DNA of 64,000 nucleotides from Chryseobacterium sp. 3008163 (GCF_003669035.1 NZ_CP033070.1:3472001-3536000); one strand, 5' to 3'. Positions 17,130 to 26,040 are shown, counted from the stretch's first letter. The notes: generated from the sequence alone by a model not told the origin. Program-made: numbers and translations.

Positions 17130-17936
17130 ATGGAAGTAGGTAAAGAATATTTATACAATACCGATATTATTGGAAAAACTAAAGTTCATAGTTTAGACAG
17201 TAATTATAAAATAAACATTAAAACATCAGTCACTTATAAAGGAAAAGATCCGGACGAAGATTTTCACATTTTTGAAATTACAGAAACGGAATATAATTTA
17301 GAAATGTATGAAGATCCTTTAATTCTACAGATTACTGAAATGACCAACAAAGTATGCAGTATTTACAGTACGCTTGAAGTTGGCGTTAATAAAAAAGGTG
17401 AAATCGCTAAAATTTATAATGGTGAAATGATTCGTGATAAATGGAAAGAAGTAAAAGATTGGTTAACAAATGCGCATCCCATCGAAGCTTATGAAATTAT
17501 CAGGGCAAAAGAATACGAGCTCACTAACGAAGAAATGGAAATCAAAAGCATCAGATATATTCATTTTTTGTATCAGTTCTTCTATATTTTTGGAAAAGAA
17601 CCTCTTGCTGAAGGTAGCAAAAGTTATCAGAAAAGAGAAGATATGGATCGATTTGGAGCTGGTGTAGTGATTCCTGTCAATATTTCAGTTACTGAAAAAC
17701 TAAACGAGCAGGAATTAAGCGAATGGAATGTTGATGGAATGATGATCCGAGATGATAAAATGATTCGAAGGTTACGGGAATTTGCAAAAGACAATTATAT
17801 GCATCCCGATTACAAAGTAAAAGGAAAGTACTTATATGATGACAGAATCTTGCTAAAGTCTGATTTTACAATCACAGAGCAGCTTGGCGAGTTTTTCTAT
17901 TATCATTGTTATATGGATACTCACTTAGAATTCTAA
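17130..17936 (+). CDS. Unknown protein between vgrG and effector, possible effector adaptor
   Basis: 268 residues, no signal peptide and no membrane helix. It begins 10 bases after vgrG and ends 7 bases before the PAAR-like/Hint effector gene, so it belongs to the same operon. The sequence is rich in charged residues and aromatic strands (YLYNTDIIGKTKVHSL; FHIFEITETEYNLEMY), with no catalytic motif I recognise. In other T6SS operons this slot between vgrG and an effector with transmembrane segments is held by chaperone/adaptor genes (for example Eag/DUF1795). An analogous role is plausible since the next protein has long hydrophobic stretches, but no homology to those families is visible. Confidence 0.5.
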   Translation: MEVGKEYLYNTDIIGKTKVHSLDSNYKINIKTSVTYKGKDPDEDFHIFEITETEYNLEMYEDPLILQITEMTNKVCSIYSTLEVGVNKKGEIAKIYNGEMIRDKWKEVKDWLTNAHPIEAYEIIRAKEYELTNEEMEIKSIRYIHFLYQFFYIFGKEPLAEGSKSYQKREDMDRFGAGVVIPVNISVTEKLNEQELSEWNVDGMMIRDDKMIRRLREFAKDNYMHPDYKVKGKYLYDDRILLKSDFTITEQLGEFFYYHCYMDTHLEF

Positions 17937-17943
17937 CAGTATT

Positions 17944-19590
17944 ATGGCAGACGAACAATATCTTACCGAAAAACACTACGTTGTTTGTGATAAAGGGATG
18001 GCGCCTAAAAAGATGAAAGTTACAAGCCAGGATTTTGTAACCTTCAGCGGAGATAAAGCTGCCACTGAGCTTGATACTTTAAAAGGCAATAACTTTATCT
18101 GTCTTGGCAAAACCGCATTCATCGCAGGAGCCGTTGCCGGAATTGCTGTGGGAATTTGCGCAATGATTCCCGGACCGGGATGGCTTGTAGCAGCAATTAT
18201 TGCAGCAGCTATTTTAGCCGCAGTTGCAATTGGAGCACTAAAATGTAAAGCGGCAGCACCAAGTAGAAAATGGGAAAATACAGCAGAAAAATTTGAGATA
18301 GAAGGCAATAATGCACTCACATTATCTTCTGTGATGATTTGTGTATCAGAAGGCGGAACAATTACTCCGAAAGAAACAGCTTGGGAAGCGTGGGGTAGTG
18401 CGGCACTTACAAATCTTGGTCACGTTGCCAATTTTGCTTTCGGGTTTCTTGCCGGTCGCGGTGCGGTAGGAATGGTAGGAGGTGCAGCAGGAGCAACCAC
18501 AGCTGCGGGAGTTACTGGAGCACGTCAGACTGCAGTTACATTTGGGCGTGAATTTGGACGACAATTTGCCAATACTGCAAGAAAAGAATTAATCGAACAG
18601 TTTACTTTTAAAGGCTTTAAAAATGCATCCTTATTTTGTAAAACCATGCGTGGACTGGGAATTGGCGGAGCTTATTATGAACAGTACAATATTTGGAGCA
18701 GTGATAAAAGTGCTATTGAAAAATTACAGGAAAGCGGCGTAAGTCTTATATTAGGAATTTTTGCAGCTAAAGGGGCTACATTAGTATGTTTTCCTGCAGG
18801 AACAAAAGTACATATTCAAAATGGATTGGCTAATATTGAAGATTTGTATGAAGGAGATTTCGTACTCACCTTTAATGAAGAAACTAAACAGCAGGAATAC
18901 AAACCTATTCTTACAAAACACGAAAGGTTTACTCAGCAAATGCTCTCTTTGGAGTTGCCAACAGGAGAATTTATTCGTGTCACTCCTGAGCACAGATTTT
19001 TTTGCAATGATGAATGGATAGAAGCAGAAAACCTTAAAGCCGGAGATCTTTTACATTTAAAAGGCGGAGATTATACTACCGTTATCAGCATAGAAACCTT
19101 GCCTCATTACGAAAAAGTTTATAATTTTGATATTGAAGGCAATGAGAATTATTATGTGACCGAAGACGGGATCTTGGTGCATAATGGATATCAAAGAGGA
19201 AGATTACCGAAAACTAATGGAGAATGGGTTGAGGGAACTCCAGGCAATGGACTGTGGAAATCTGACAAACCAGAGGTAAATGCAATAACTAATAACGAAC
19301 CTATTCCATTTACAAATGGAAGACCGGATTTTAGCAAATGGAAAGTTGGAGATGATTTAAAAGTTGACGGAATGACAGGTGCTGATAGTGATTTCCCTAA
19401 AATATATGAAAAAATGAAACAAGAATATGGATTTAAAACGCAGAAAGAGGCAAAAGAATGGTTAAGCCAGCAAGGTCTTACTCCTCACCATTTAGATGAC
19501 AAAACTGTACAGTTAATCCCTACAGATTTACATGGGAATGTTCCTCATAAAGGAAGTGCATCTGATATGAGAGAATTAAACGGAATTTAA
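17944..19590 (+). CDS. PAAR-like/TM/Hint polymorphic toxin with HNH/ENDO VII-type nuclease tail
   Basis: 548 residues in four parts. Residues 1-60 and 100-150 form a split PAAR-like tip (YVVCDKGMAPKKMKV ... ALTLSSVMICVSEGG) interrupted by a hydrophobic segment (57-100). A second hydrophobic, Gly/Ala-rich stretch follows (about 160-200). Residues 281-414 are a Hint domain: CFPAGTKV with nucleophile Cys282, TPEHRF (T347, H350) and terminal VHN (H413, N414), which can release the tail autocatalytically. The tail (416-548) ends with LTPHHLDDKTVQLIPTDLHGNVPHKG, a pattern of the WHH-type HNH/ENDO VII nucleases (H515, H516, H530, H535), so it should cut DNA in the target cell. The SUKH immunity gene follows 10 bases later. 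Confidence 0.85.
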   Translation: MADEQYLTEKHYVVCDKGMAPKKMKVTSQDFVTFSGDKAATELDTLKGNNFICLGKTAFIAGAVAGIAVGICAMIPGPGWLVAAIIAAAILAAVAIGALKCKAAAPSRKWENTAEKFEIEGNNALTLSSVMICVSEGGTITPKETAWEAWGSAALTNLGHVANFAFGFLAGRGAVGMVGGAAGATTAAGVTGARQTAVTFGREFGRQFANTARKELIEQFTFKGFKNASLFCKTMRGLGIGGAYYEQYNIWSSDKSAIEKLQESGVSLILGIFAAKGATLVCFPAGTKVHIQNGLANIEDLYEGDFVLTFNEETKQQEYKPILTKHERFTQQMLSLELPTGEFIRVTPEHRFFCNDEWIEAENLKAGDLLHLKGGDYTTVISIETLPHYEKVYNFDIEGNENYYVTEDGILVHNGYQRGRLPKTNGEWVEGTPGNGLWKSDKPEVNAITNNEPIPFTNGRPDFSKWKVGDDLKVDGMTGADSDFPKIYEKMKQEYGFKTQKEAKEWLSQQGLTPHHLDDKTVQLIPTDLHGNVPHKGSASDMRELNGI

Positions 19591-19600
19591 AAAAAAAATC

Positions 19601-20202
19601 ATGAGTAATATATTTAATAAGATTGAAGATTTAGGAGGTGTTAAATATTTAAAAGATCAAAATTCAGAATCATTGCAAGATGAAGGTTTGTCTTTTGTGA
19701 AAAAAACTATGGGAAATATCCCTGATAGTGAAATTGCTGAATTTATCTCCAAATTTGGTAACAGCAGGTTTACTAAAGATGTTTTTGCGAAAAATAGTAA
19801 TAAATCAGAATTTTTACAATCAGGAGAAATAGAAATTGGAACGATATTCGGATGGGGGCAATCAAGTAAAAGTATAGAGTCGATAATAGATCAATATTAT
19901 TCGACAGATCAAATAAATTTAAAATTTTTTCCTTTATTTGAAGGTTATCCGGGTGATATTATTTATTATTCTTTAGAAGAAAATTCTTTTGGCAAAATCT
20001 ATTATTGGCATCACGAGAGCGATATTGATGAGGGAAATATATTTATTGCTGACACATTACAGGATTTTATTGATACTTTTTTATTAAATATGAAAATGAT
20101 GTTGTTGAAAAACCTCTTTCGGATGATGAACTTGAGCAAATTAATATAAAAAGAAAGAAGGTAGGCTTGCCTCCAATTGATAAGTTTAAAAATATAATAT
20201 AA
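19601..20202 (+). pseudogene. SUKH (SMI1/KNR4) family immunity protein, frameshifted near its end
   Basis: As sequenced the frame runs 19601-20149 (182 residues) with an unnatural end (MKMMLLKNLFRMMN). Adding one T to the T6 run at 20077-20082 gives a 200-residue protein whose end reads IKYENDVVEKPLSDDELEQ and stops at 20202, a more typical soluble tail. The body matches the SUKH pattern: IPDSEIAEFISKFG, FFPLFEGYPGDIIYYSL, GKIYYWHHESD and IADTLQDFIDTF. SUKH proteins bind and block nuclease toxins in the cytoplasm; it directly follows the Hint-nuclease gene, so the pair is a standard toxin/immunity module. Truncation removes only the last ~30 residues, so function could survive. Confidence 0.8.
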
Positions 20203-20286
20203 ATGACTATTGTCTGATTAAAAAATAGTAATTATTGTTAAAGTGGTTCATTAGGGTAGCTTTTTTTATTAAAATTTTGTAATTTA

Positions 20287-20312
20287 ATATTGAAGGCAAT
20301 GAGAATTATTAT
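20287..20312 (+). repeat. 26-base duplication of the Hint coding sequence
   Basis: Identical to 19130-19155. A chance match of this length is very unlikely, so it is a remnant of a second Hint-linked toxin tail. Confidence 0.75.
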
Positions 20313-20397
20313 ATAATTTATAATAGTTTTTTACTCAGGAATTTGCTTCTGAAAACAACTAATATTAGATCATAATAAGCTTCAGAATAAATCAAAC

Positions 20398-20434
20398 AAA
20401 GAACGCATCAATTTGATGCGTTCTTTGTTTTAAA
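20398..20434 (+). terminator. Terminator ending the T6SS region
   Basis: Perfect hairpin AAAGAACGCATCAA / TTGATGCGTTCTTT followed by GTTTT. Confidence 0.85.
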
Positions 20435-20554
20435 TATGATTTAACTGTCAAAATATTAAAAATATTAAGTCCTTTCCTTATTACAAAAAATTTCAATTAT
20501 TGAAGTGATAAAGAATCTCCTGATATAAATCTATCCCAAACAATCCCATTTTCT

Positions 20555-20562
20555 TATATTTG
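20555..20562 (+). promoter_or_regulatory. -7 box of polA
   Basis: TATATTTG matches TAnnTTTG and lies 15 bases before the preferred ATG at 20578, so the leader would be very short. Confidence 0.5.
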
Positions 20563-20577
20563 TTCTTTATTCAAAAT

Positions 20578-23427
20578 ATGGACGCAACACAGGACAAAAG
20601 GCTTTTTCTTATCGATGCTTATGCAATGATTTTCAGAGGATATTATGCATTGATCAGAAGCCCTAGGATTACGAGTGGGGGAGTTGATACCTCTGCAATT
20701 TTCGGTTTTACAAACTCTTTGATCGAATTAATCAGACGTGAAAGACCTACTCATTTGGCAGTGGTTTTTGATGTTGGGCAAGCAAGTATCAGAACCAATG
20801 ATTTTGCAGAATACAAAGCCAACCGTAGCGAAACTCCTGAAGCCATCAGAATTGCGATTCCTTATTTACACAGGATTTTAGATGCCATGCATATTCCGCA
20901 TTTGGGTGTGGAAGGGTATGAAGCAGATGATTTGATAGGAACACTTGCATGCAAGGCTGAAAAAGAGGGCTATACCACGTTTATGGTAACTCCCGATAAA
21001 GATTTTGCGCAATTAGTAACCGATAAAATTAAAATGTACAAGCCTGGATTAAAAGGTGGTGAAATCGAAATTCTGGGTGTTGAAGAAGTAAAAGCAAAAT
21101 ACGGAATCGAAGATCCAAAACAGGTCATTGATTTTCTTGCGATGATGGGTGATGCCGTTGATAATATTCCGGGCTTAGATGGCGTCGGCGAAAAAACGGC
21201 AATGAAATACTTACAGGAATTTGGCACTATCGAAAATCTTTTAGCCAATACCCATACATTAAAAGGAAAATTAAAAGAAAAAATAGAAGCCTCAGCCGAG
21301 CGTGGAATTTTATCTAAAAAATTAGCGACGATTATTTGTGATGCGCCCGTAGAATTCCATCAGGAGCAATATGATCTTGAAACTCCGGATTTTATAAAAG
21401 TAAAGGAGATTTTTGACGAAATTGAGTTCACAAGACTGTATGAAAATCTTTACCGTGCATTTGCGCCTGCTCAAACAGGTTTGGTAACAAGCGATGTTGA
21501 GGGGAAAAATAGTGGAATTGAAGCAAAAGAAACTCCACAGCAAAAAGTTGCGAAAAATGTAGGTCAACTCGATCTTTTTGCCAATTTTGAAGAACTCGAT
21601 CAGGCAACTTCTACCAAAGAAACGATAACTGAAAATGATCACTTGTATCAATTTGTAGATAATCCTAAAGCTCAGAAAATATTAGTTCAAAATCTATTAA
21701 AACAAAAAGCTGTTTGTTTTGATACCGAAACCACTTCTTTGAATGAACTGGAAGCCGAATTGGTCGGGATGAGCTTTTCATATAAAAAAGGTTTGGCATA
21801 TTATATTCCGCTTTCGGAAGATCAGGGTGAAGTTTTACAGACTTTGGAAATTTTCAGACCGTTTTTTGAAAAAGAAGATTTACTGAAAATTGCTCATAAC
21901 TTAAAGTACGATTACAAAGTTCTGAAGCAATACAATATGACCGTGAAAGGTGCAATGTTCGATACCATGATTGCCCATTACCTTTTAAATCCGGACGGAC
22001 GACACGGAATGGATTATCTTTCAGAAGTTTATCTAAATTATAAACCTGTTTCCATCGAAACCCTTATCGGTAAAAAAGGAAAAAATCAGGGAAGTTTTAG
22101 AGATGTAGACTTAAGAACGCAGACTGATTATGCAGCTGAAGATGCTGACGTAACTTTCCAGTTATATGAATTGTTTGCGCCTCAATTGAAAAAAGAAAAT
22201 CTTGAAGATCTTTTCTACAACATAGAAATGCCATTGATGGAAGTTTTGGCTAAAATGGAATTGGAGGGAATTTCTTTGGACAAAAAATGGCTCGCTCAGG
22301 AAAGCATCGACCTTGAAAATGATTTAAGACAATTAGAATCCAAAATATTTGAAATTTCCGGTGAAGAATTTAATATGAATTCGCCACGGCAGTTGGGTGA
22401 TGTCTTGTTTGATAAAATGCAGCTTGATCCGAAAGCCAAAAAAACAAAAACCGGACAGTACGCAACTTCCGAAGATGTGCTTCAAAAATTAGCTTCAAAA
22501 CACGAGATTATTCAGCATATTTTAGAGTATAGAACGTATCAGAAGCTCAAATCAACTTATGTTGATGCTTTGCCGTCACAGATTGATAAAGATGATAATC
22601 GTGTTCATACCAATTTCTCGCAAACGACGGCTGCAACAGGTCGTTTGGCAAGTGTAAATCCAAATTTACAGAATATTCCGATTCGTACTTTGAGAGGTCA
22701 GCAAATCCGTGGAGCGTTTGTTTCCGCCGAAGGAAAGAAAATTATTTCTGCCGATTATTCTCAGATCGAATTGCGTCTGATTGCCGAAATCTCTGGTGAA
22801 GATAATATGATTAAAGCCTTTCAGGATGGTGAAGATATTCACGCTTCTACGGCTGCAAAATTATTTAATATTCCTTTGGAAGAAGTTTCAAAAACGCAAC
22901 GTGGACAGGCAAAAACCGTCAATTTTGGAATTTTATACGGTCAGGGAGCTTTTGCTTTGGCAGAACAAACCGGATTATCGAGATCAGAAGCCAAGCAGAT
23001 GATAGAGGCGTATTACGAAACTTACCCGAAATTGAAAGAATACATGGCGGAGCAAGTGAAAAGAGCTCGTGATATCGGTTATGTAGAAACGATTTTAGGA
23101 AGAAAACGTCACTTGAAAGACATCAACTCCGGAAATTTTGTGGTGCGAGCTCATGCCGAAAGAAATGCCGTAAATGCTCCCATTCAGGGAAGTGCGGCTG
23201 ATGTTGTAAAAATGGCGATGATTAAAATTCAAAAAGAACTAGAGAAAGAAAAATTGCAGACAAAAATGCTTCTTCAGGTACATGACGAATTGGTTTTCGA
23301 ATCTCCGATTGATGAAGTAGAAGTAGCTACAAATATCATTAAAACAGAAATGGAAAATGCCATTGAAACGCAGGTTCCGTTGTTGGTTGAGGTTGGAGTA
23401 GGGAAGAATTGGCTGGAAGCGCATTAA
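20578..23427 (+). CDS. polA: DNA polymerase I
   Basis: About 949 residues from the ATG at 20578 (MDATQDKR...); a frame start at 20560 lies inside the promoter and is rejected. Domains: 5'-3' exonuclease with helix-hairpin-helix (about 1-290; YEADDLIGTLA, TPDKDFAQLV, GDAVDNIPGLDGVGEKTA), 3'-5' exonuclease (from about 370; CFDTETTSL shows the proofreading DxE intact) and the family A polymerase domain (ASVNPNLQNIPIRT, SADYSQIELR, KTVNFGILYGQ, VHDEL). It fills gaps in repair and removes Okazaki primers. The full set of exonuclease motifs suggests all three activities. The AbiH gene follows with one base between stop and start. Confidence 0.98.
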   Translation: MDATQDKRLFLIDAYAMIFRGYYALIRSPRITSGGVDTSAIFGFTNSLIELIRRERPTHLAVVFDVGQASIRTNDFAEYKANRSETPEAIRIAIPYLHRILDAMHIPHLGVEGYEADDLIGTLACKAEKEGYTTFMVTPDKDFAQLVTDKIKMYKPGLKGGEIEILGVEEVKAKYGIEDPKQVIDFLAMMGDAVDNIPGLDGVGEKTAMKYLQEFGTIENLLANTHTLKGKLKEKIEASAERGILSKKLATIICDAPVEFHQEQYDLETPDFIKVKEIFDEIEFTRLYENLYRAFAPAQTGLVTSDVEGKNSGIEAKETPQQKVAKNVGQLDLFANFEELDQATSTKETITENDHLYQFVDNPKAQKILVQNLLKQKAVCFDTETTSLNELEAELVGMSFSYKKGLAYYIPLSEDQGEVLQTLEIFRPFFEKEDLLKIAHNLKYDYKVLKQYNMTVKGAMFDTMIAHYLLNPDGRHGMDYLSEVYLNYKPVSIETLIGKKGKNQGSFRDVDLRTQTDYAAEDADVTFQLYELFAPQLKKENLEDLFYNIEMPLMEVLAKMELEGISLDKKWLAQESIDLENDLRQLESKIFEISGEEFNMNSPRQLGDVLFDKMQLDPKAKKTKTGQYATSEDVLQKLASKHEIIQHILEYRTYQKLKSTYVDALPSQIDKDDNRVHTNFSQTTAATGRLASVNPNLQNIPIRTLRGQQIRGAFVSAEGKKIISADYSQIELRLIAEISGEDNMIKAFQDGEDIHASTAAKLFNIPLEEVSKTQRGQAKTVNFGILYGQGAFALAEQTGLSRSEAKQMIEAYYETYPKLKEYMAEQVKRARDIGYVETILGRKRHLKDINSGNFVVRAHAERNAVNAPIQGSAADVVKMAMIKIQKELEKEKLQTKMLLQVHDELVFESPIDEVEVATNIIKTEMENAIETQVPLLVEVGVGKNWLEAH

Positions 23428-23428
23428 C

Positions 23429-24736
23429 ATGGAAGAAAAGATAGTTATTCTCGGAAATGGTTTTGATTTAAGACATTTTCTACCAACTTCATATAATCAT
23501 TTGATTTCAATTTTATGCGAGATTGAAAAGTTGCCTGAAGCCAAAAAATCTATTTCGTTCTCAGATTTATTCGATGGTGTTTTTAAAGAAAAGAATGAAT
23601 GGTTTTATAATCAAATAAATGAATACTATCAAACTGAAAATTTCATTTTCGATCTTGAAGAAATTAAATCAATTCAAAATAGATTAGGTGAGAATTCGTG
23701 GTTTCAATATTTTAAATCTGTTGATGAAAATAAGATTGAAACTTGGATTGATTTTGAAACTGAAATAGAGAGGATATTACTTTCAGTTTTAGAATATTTT
23801 GAAAGTTTTAATAAAAGTGAATTTAAAAAACCAAGGTATGCTGGGCTAAATGGAAATCCTGTTTTTTTTGTACCCATAGCATTGGAAAAAGAATTTTTTA
23901 AAAATAAGTTACAAATATCTTTGCTGAAATTTTTTGGTTTGTTTCATGAAGATGGTCATAATTTAAATGTATTTGAAAAGTTTATTTTAAATATTGGAAA
24001 TGAAATTCAATATTATAAAGAAAGAGATTTTCTTAATTTTATTTATATATCCTTAGAAAATTTTGTAGGAATATTTAATGATTATATAATCAGTGTCATA
24101 AATGTGTTTTACAAAAATCTAAGAAGAGAAAAAATGGAAAATTTTACAGTGAAAGATGACCATTTTATTTTTGAAAAAACAAATCAAGTTTTTAGTTTTA
24201 ATTACACTTCAACTTTAGTTAATTTTTACAGTTCAAAGGTAAAAGCAAGACAATTGGAAGGAATAATTGGAAGTCAGTATCAACCTATACATGGTTTAGC
24301 AAAAAATGATTGGGGGAGTAACTTAGAAAATTTGACAATTGTTTTGGGTGTTGATGATATTAATAATTCTTTGAAGAAACATAAGCTTTTCCAATTTACA
24401 AAATACTTTCAAAAATTACATAAGCGTACTGATTATCTTTTCTTAGACAGTTATAAAGAAAAAATTCGAAAATATGATGGAAGAAGAATAACTTTCTACT
24501 TTTGGGGACATTCTTTAGATTATTCAGATCGTCAATACATTAAAGAGATATTTGATTTAGTGAGTACAATAAATGGATGTAAAATCAAAATTTTTTATCA
24601 TTCTATTTCAGCAAAAGGTGATCAACTAAAGAATCTTTTAGGAATTATTGAGAAAGAAAAGATTGAGAAATTTATGAAAGATAAAACTATAGAATTTATA
24701 GAATCTACATCAGAAAATTTATTCAAAGAATTATAA
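23429..24736 (+). CDS. AbiH-type abortive phage infection protein
   Basis: 435 residues. The N-terminus VILGNGFDLRHFLPTSYNHL is the hallmark of AbiH (NGFDLxHGLPTxY). Later conserved parts are VFSFNYTSTLVNFY, a GLAKNDWGSN stretch and RITFYFWGHSLDYSDRQYI near the C-terminus, all usual for the family. AbiH-like proteins stop phage multiplication by killing or arresting the infected cell; the mechanism is not settled. The gene begins one base after the polA stop, so it probably relies on polA transcription. It is AT-richer than polA, which suggests later acquisition. A hairpin terminator follows directly. Confidence 0.8.
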   Translation: MEEKIVILGNGFDLRHFLPTSYNHLISILCEIEKLPEAKKSISFSDLFDGVFKEKNEWFYNQINEYYQTENFIFDLEEIKSIQNRLGENSWFQYFKSVDENKIETWIDFETEIERILLSVLEYFESFNKSEFKKPRYAGLNGNPVFFVPIALEKEFFKNKLQISLLKFFGLFHEDGHNLNVFEKFILNIGNEIQYYKERDFLNFIYISLENFVGIFNDYIISVINVFYKNLRREKMENFTVKDDHFIFEKTNQVFSFNYTSTLVNFYSSKVKARQLEGIIGSQYQPIHGLAKNDWGSNLENLTIVLGVDDINNSLKKHKLFQFTKYFQKLHKRTDYLFLDSYKEKIRKYDGRRITFYFWGHSLDYSDRQYIKEIFDLVSTINGCKIKIFYHSISAKGDQLKNLLGIIEKEKIEKFMKDKTIEFIESTSENLFKEL

Positions 24737-24739
24737 CTA

Positions 24740-24775
24740 AAACTTCCGCTAAAATGCGGAAGTTTTTATTTATTA
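24740..24775. terminator. Terminator after the AbiH gene
   Basis: AAACTTCCGC TAAAAT GCGGAAGTTT hairpin with T tract; also usable for the convergent gene on the minus strand. Confidence 0.85.
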
Positions 24776-24809
24776 AAAAATCATCATAGTATCAAATGAT
24801 AGTAAAAAT

Positions 24810-25208
24810 CTAATATTCAAACTCAATCCCACCCATATATACCAAAGAAAATTCATCATTTTCAACAGAAACAGGCTTTGGAATTTGTCCTTGGCTTACA
24901 AATATTAAAGAGTTGATGTCAAATTTCAATTCTGAAAGGTTGATTTTGTGAACCAATTCAGGAAGCCATTGCTCGGCAAATGAGTAATCTGAAAAGTTTT
25001 CATAAATATTTTTGCTTAAATTTTCGAAACCATATTCTGCCAAATCACCATCAAACCAAATTGTATCTTGAGATTCAGAAAATTTTGAGATGTAATTGTC
25101 GTCATCTTCTTCATTCAGATAGTAGTTATCATCTTCTTCTACAAACTGCAGAAAATCTTCTTCTGAGTTAAAATTCCCTACCCAAAAATCTAAAGTCTGT
25201 GTATTCAT
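24810..25208 (-). CDS. Imm22-like immunity protein, orphan
   Basis: About 132 residues starting at MNTQTLDFWVGNF; a longer start exists at 25229 but the internal ATG fits the family better. FWVGNFNSEEDFLQFVEE at the N-terminus, an acidic stretch, then SYSFAEQWLPE-like residues resemble the Imm22 family (WIGNFxSEEExxxYVEE). Imm22 proteins guard against polymorphic toxins. No toxin gene lies next to it, so it is an orphan immunity gene that may protect against toxins of neighbouring cells. The product is strongly acidic and cytoplasmic. Confidence 0.55.
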   Translation of the reverse strand: MNTQTLDFWVGNFNSEEDFLQFVEEDDNYYLNEEDDDNYISKFSESQDTIWFDGDLAEYGFENLSKNIYENFSDYSFAEQWLPELVHKINLSELKFDINSLIFVSQGQIPKPVSVENDEFSLVYMGGIEFEY

Positions 25209-25295
25209 GCTAATTTTTTGAAGCGTCAAAGGTAAGATTAATAGTTTTATATAAAAAGTTTTCTATGATTTTACAAGATAACAACGTATGTAAAC

Positions 25296-25434
25296 CGTCA
25301 GTTCGAGTAGATTTTGAAAAAATCGTATCGAGAGCTTTTCGATTTTTTTGAATGCTTGTAAGTATTTGGCCAGAAGTTGACAAGTTCTCGATACATTTTT
25401 CTCCATTTCATTCCGAAAAACACTCGAACTGACG
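25296..25434. repeat. Nested palindromic intergenic element
   Basis: A perfect 13-base terminal inverted repeat (CGTCAGTTCGAGT, 25296-25308; ACTCGAACTGACG, 25422-25434) encloses a second inverted pair (GTATCGAGA, 25325-25333; TCTCGATAC, 25386-25394). No open frame. It has the look of a non-autonomous palindromic repeat and I recall similar GTCAGTTCGAGT sequences as dispersed in flavobacterial genomes. Confidence 0.6.
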
Positions 25435-25451
25435 AAGTGTTTTCTATTCGG

Positions 25452-26015
25452 TTAAACCTTCAAAAATCCACGAAAAGCTCTTGCAGCATAATAAGAATTT
25501 GCGCCATTGTGATACAGAAAAACAGTGTTGTAGCGTCGGTCACAAAATAATGCGCCGCCCAAAGCTCGGATATCTTTTGGGGTTTTAATCCAACTTGAAG
25601 TTTTCAAGTCAAATTCTCCTAAGGTTTGTAAAAATCGATATTGGGTTTCATCCAAAATTTCTACACCCATTTCCGAAGCGACAGTCAATGCATCATTTTG
25701 TGGTTTGTTTTCTTTTCTCGAATCTAATGCTTCACGGTCGTAGCAAAAACTTCTTCTGTTTTTCGGGCTTTCTGGTGAACAATCAAAAAATGTGTATTCA
25801 TCAGATTTTTTATCATAATTTACCACATCAGGTTCGCCGCCGGAAATTTCCATTTCGTTGAGCGACCAAATTTTTTGCGGATTTGCTTTAAGTTTTGTTT
25901 CAATTTTTGACCAATCCATTTTTGGATGACGGTTGGTATTTTTCTCAAAACGCTGTTGCAGAATATCCAGTAGTTCAATGGTTTCTCTTTCTGATAATTG
26001 CTTTTTTGATGCCAT
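25452..26015 (-). CDS. DUF4256 family protein
   Basis: 187 residues with the DUF4256 pattern: LLDILQQRFEKNTNRHP near the start, WSLNEMEISGGEPDVV, FFDCSPESP, RRSFCYDREALDSRKENKP, and a C-terminal LGGALFCDRRYNTVFLYHNGANSYYAARAFRG. The family is widespread and uncharacterised; no catalytic role is assigned. It is cytoplasmic, with no membrane segment. It lies 26 bases downstream (in its transcription direction) of the lipoprotein gene that precedes it at 26041-26751, so the two may be co-transcribed. Confidence 0.8.
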   Translation of the reverse strand: MASKKQLSERETIELLDILQQRFEKNTNRHPKMDWSKIETKLKANPQKIWSLNEMEISGGEPDVVNYDKKSDEYTFFDCSPESPKNRRSFCYDREALDSRKENKPQNDALTVASEMGVEILDETQYRFLQTLGEFDLKTSSWIKTPKDIRALGGALFCDRRYNTVFLYHNGANSYYAARAFRGFLKV

Positions 26016-26040
26016 GATGGTGTTTTTTAGTTTTAAAAAT

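Larger units (their letters stand above)
20203..20577. other. Intergenic region with Hint-domain remnant
   Basis: 375 bases without an intact gene. At 20287-20312 there are 26 bases identical to 19130-19155 of the Hint domain (encoding IEGNENYY), followed by a short frame (IIYNSFLLRNLLLKTT) that stops. A terminator (20398-20432) and the polA -7 box (20555-20562) complete it. Confidence 0.7.

Noticed and set aside
17130..17936. Assignment of this gene to Eag/DUF1795 adaptors
   Set aside because: Length (268 residues) and sequence do not match the ~140-residue Eag proteins; only the genomic position is similar.
20970..21651. Long open frames antisense to polA
   Set aside because: Shadows of the coding strand; no start signal, no domain and they disagree with the clearly coding frame.
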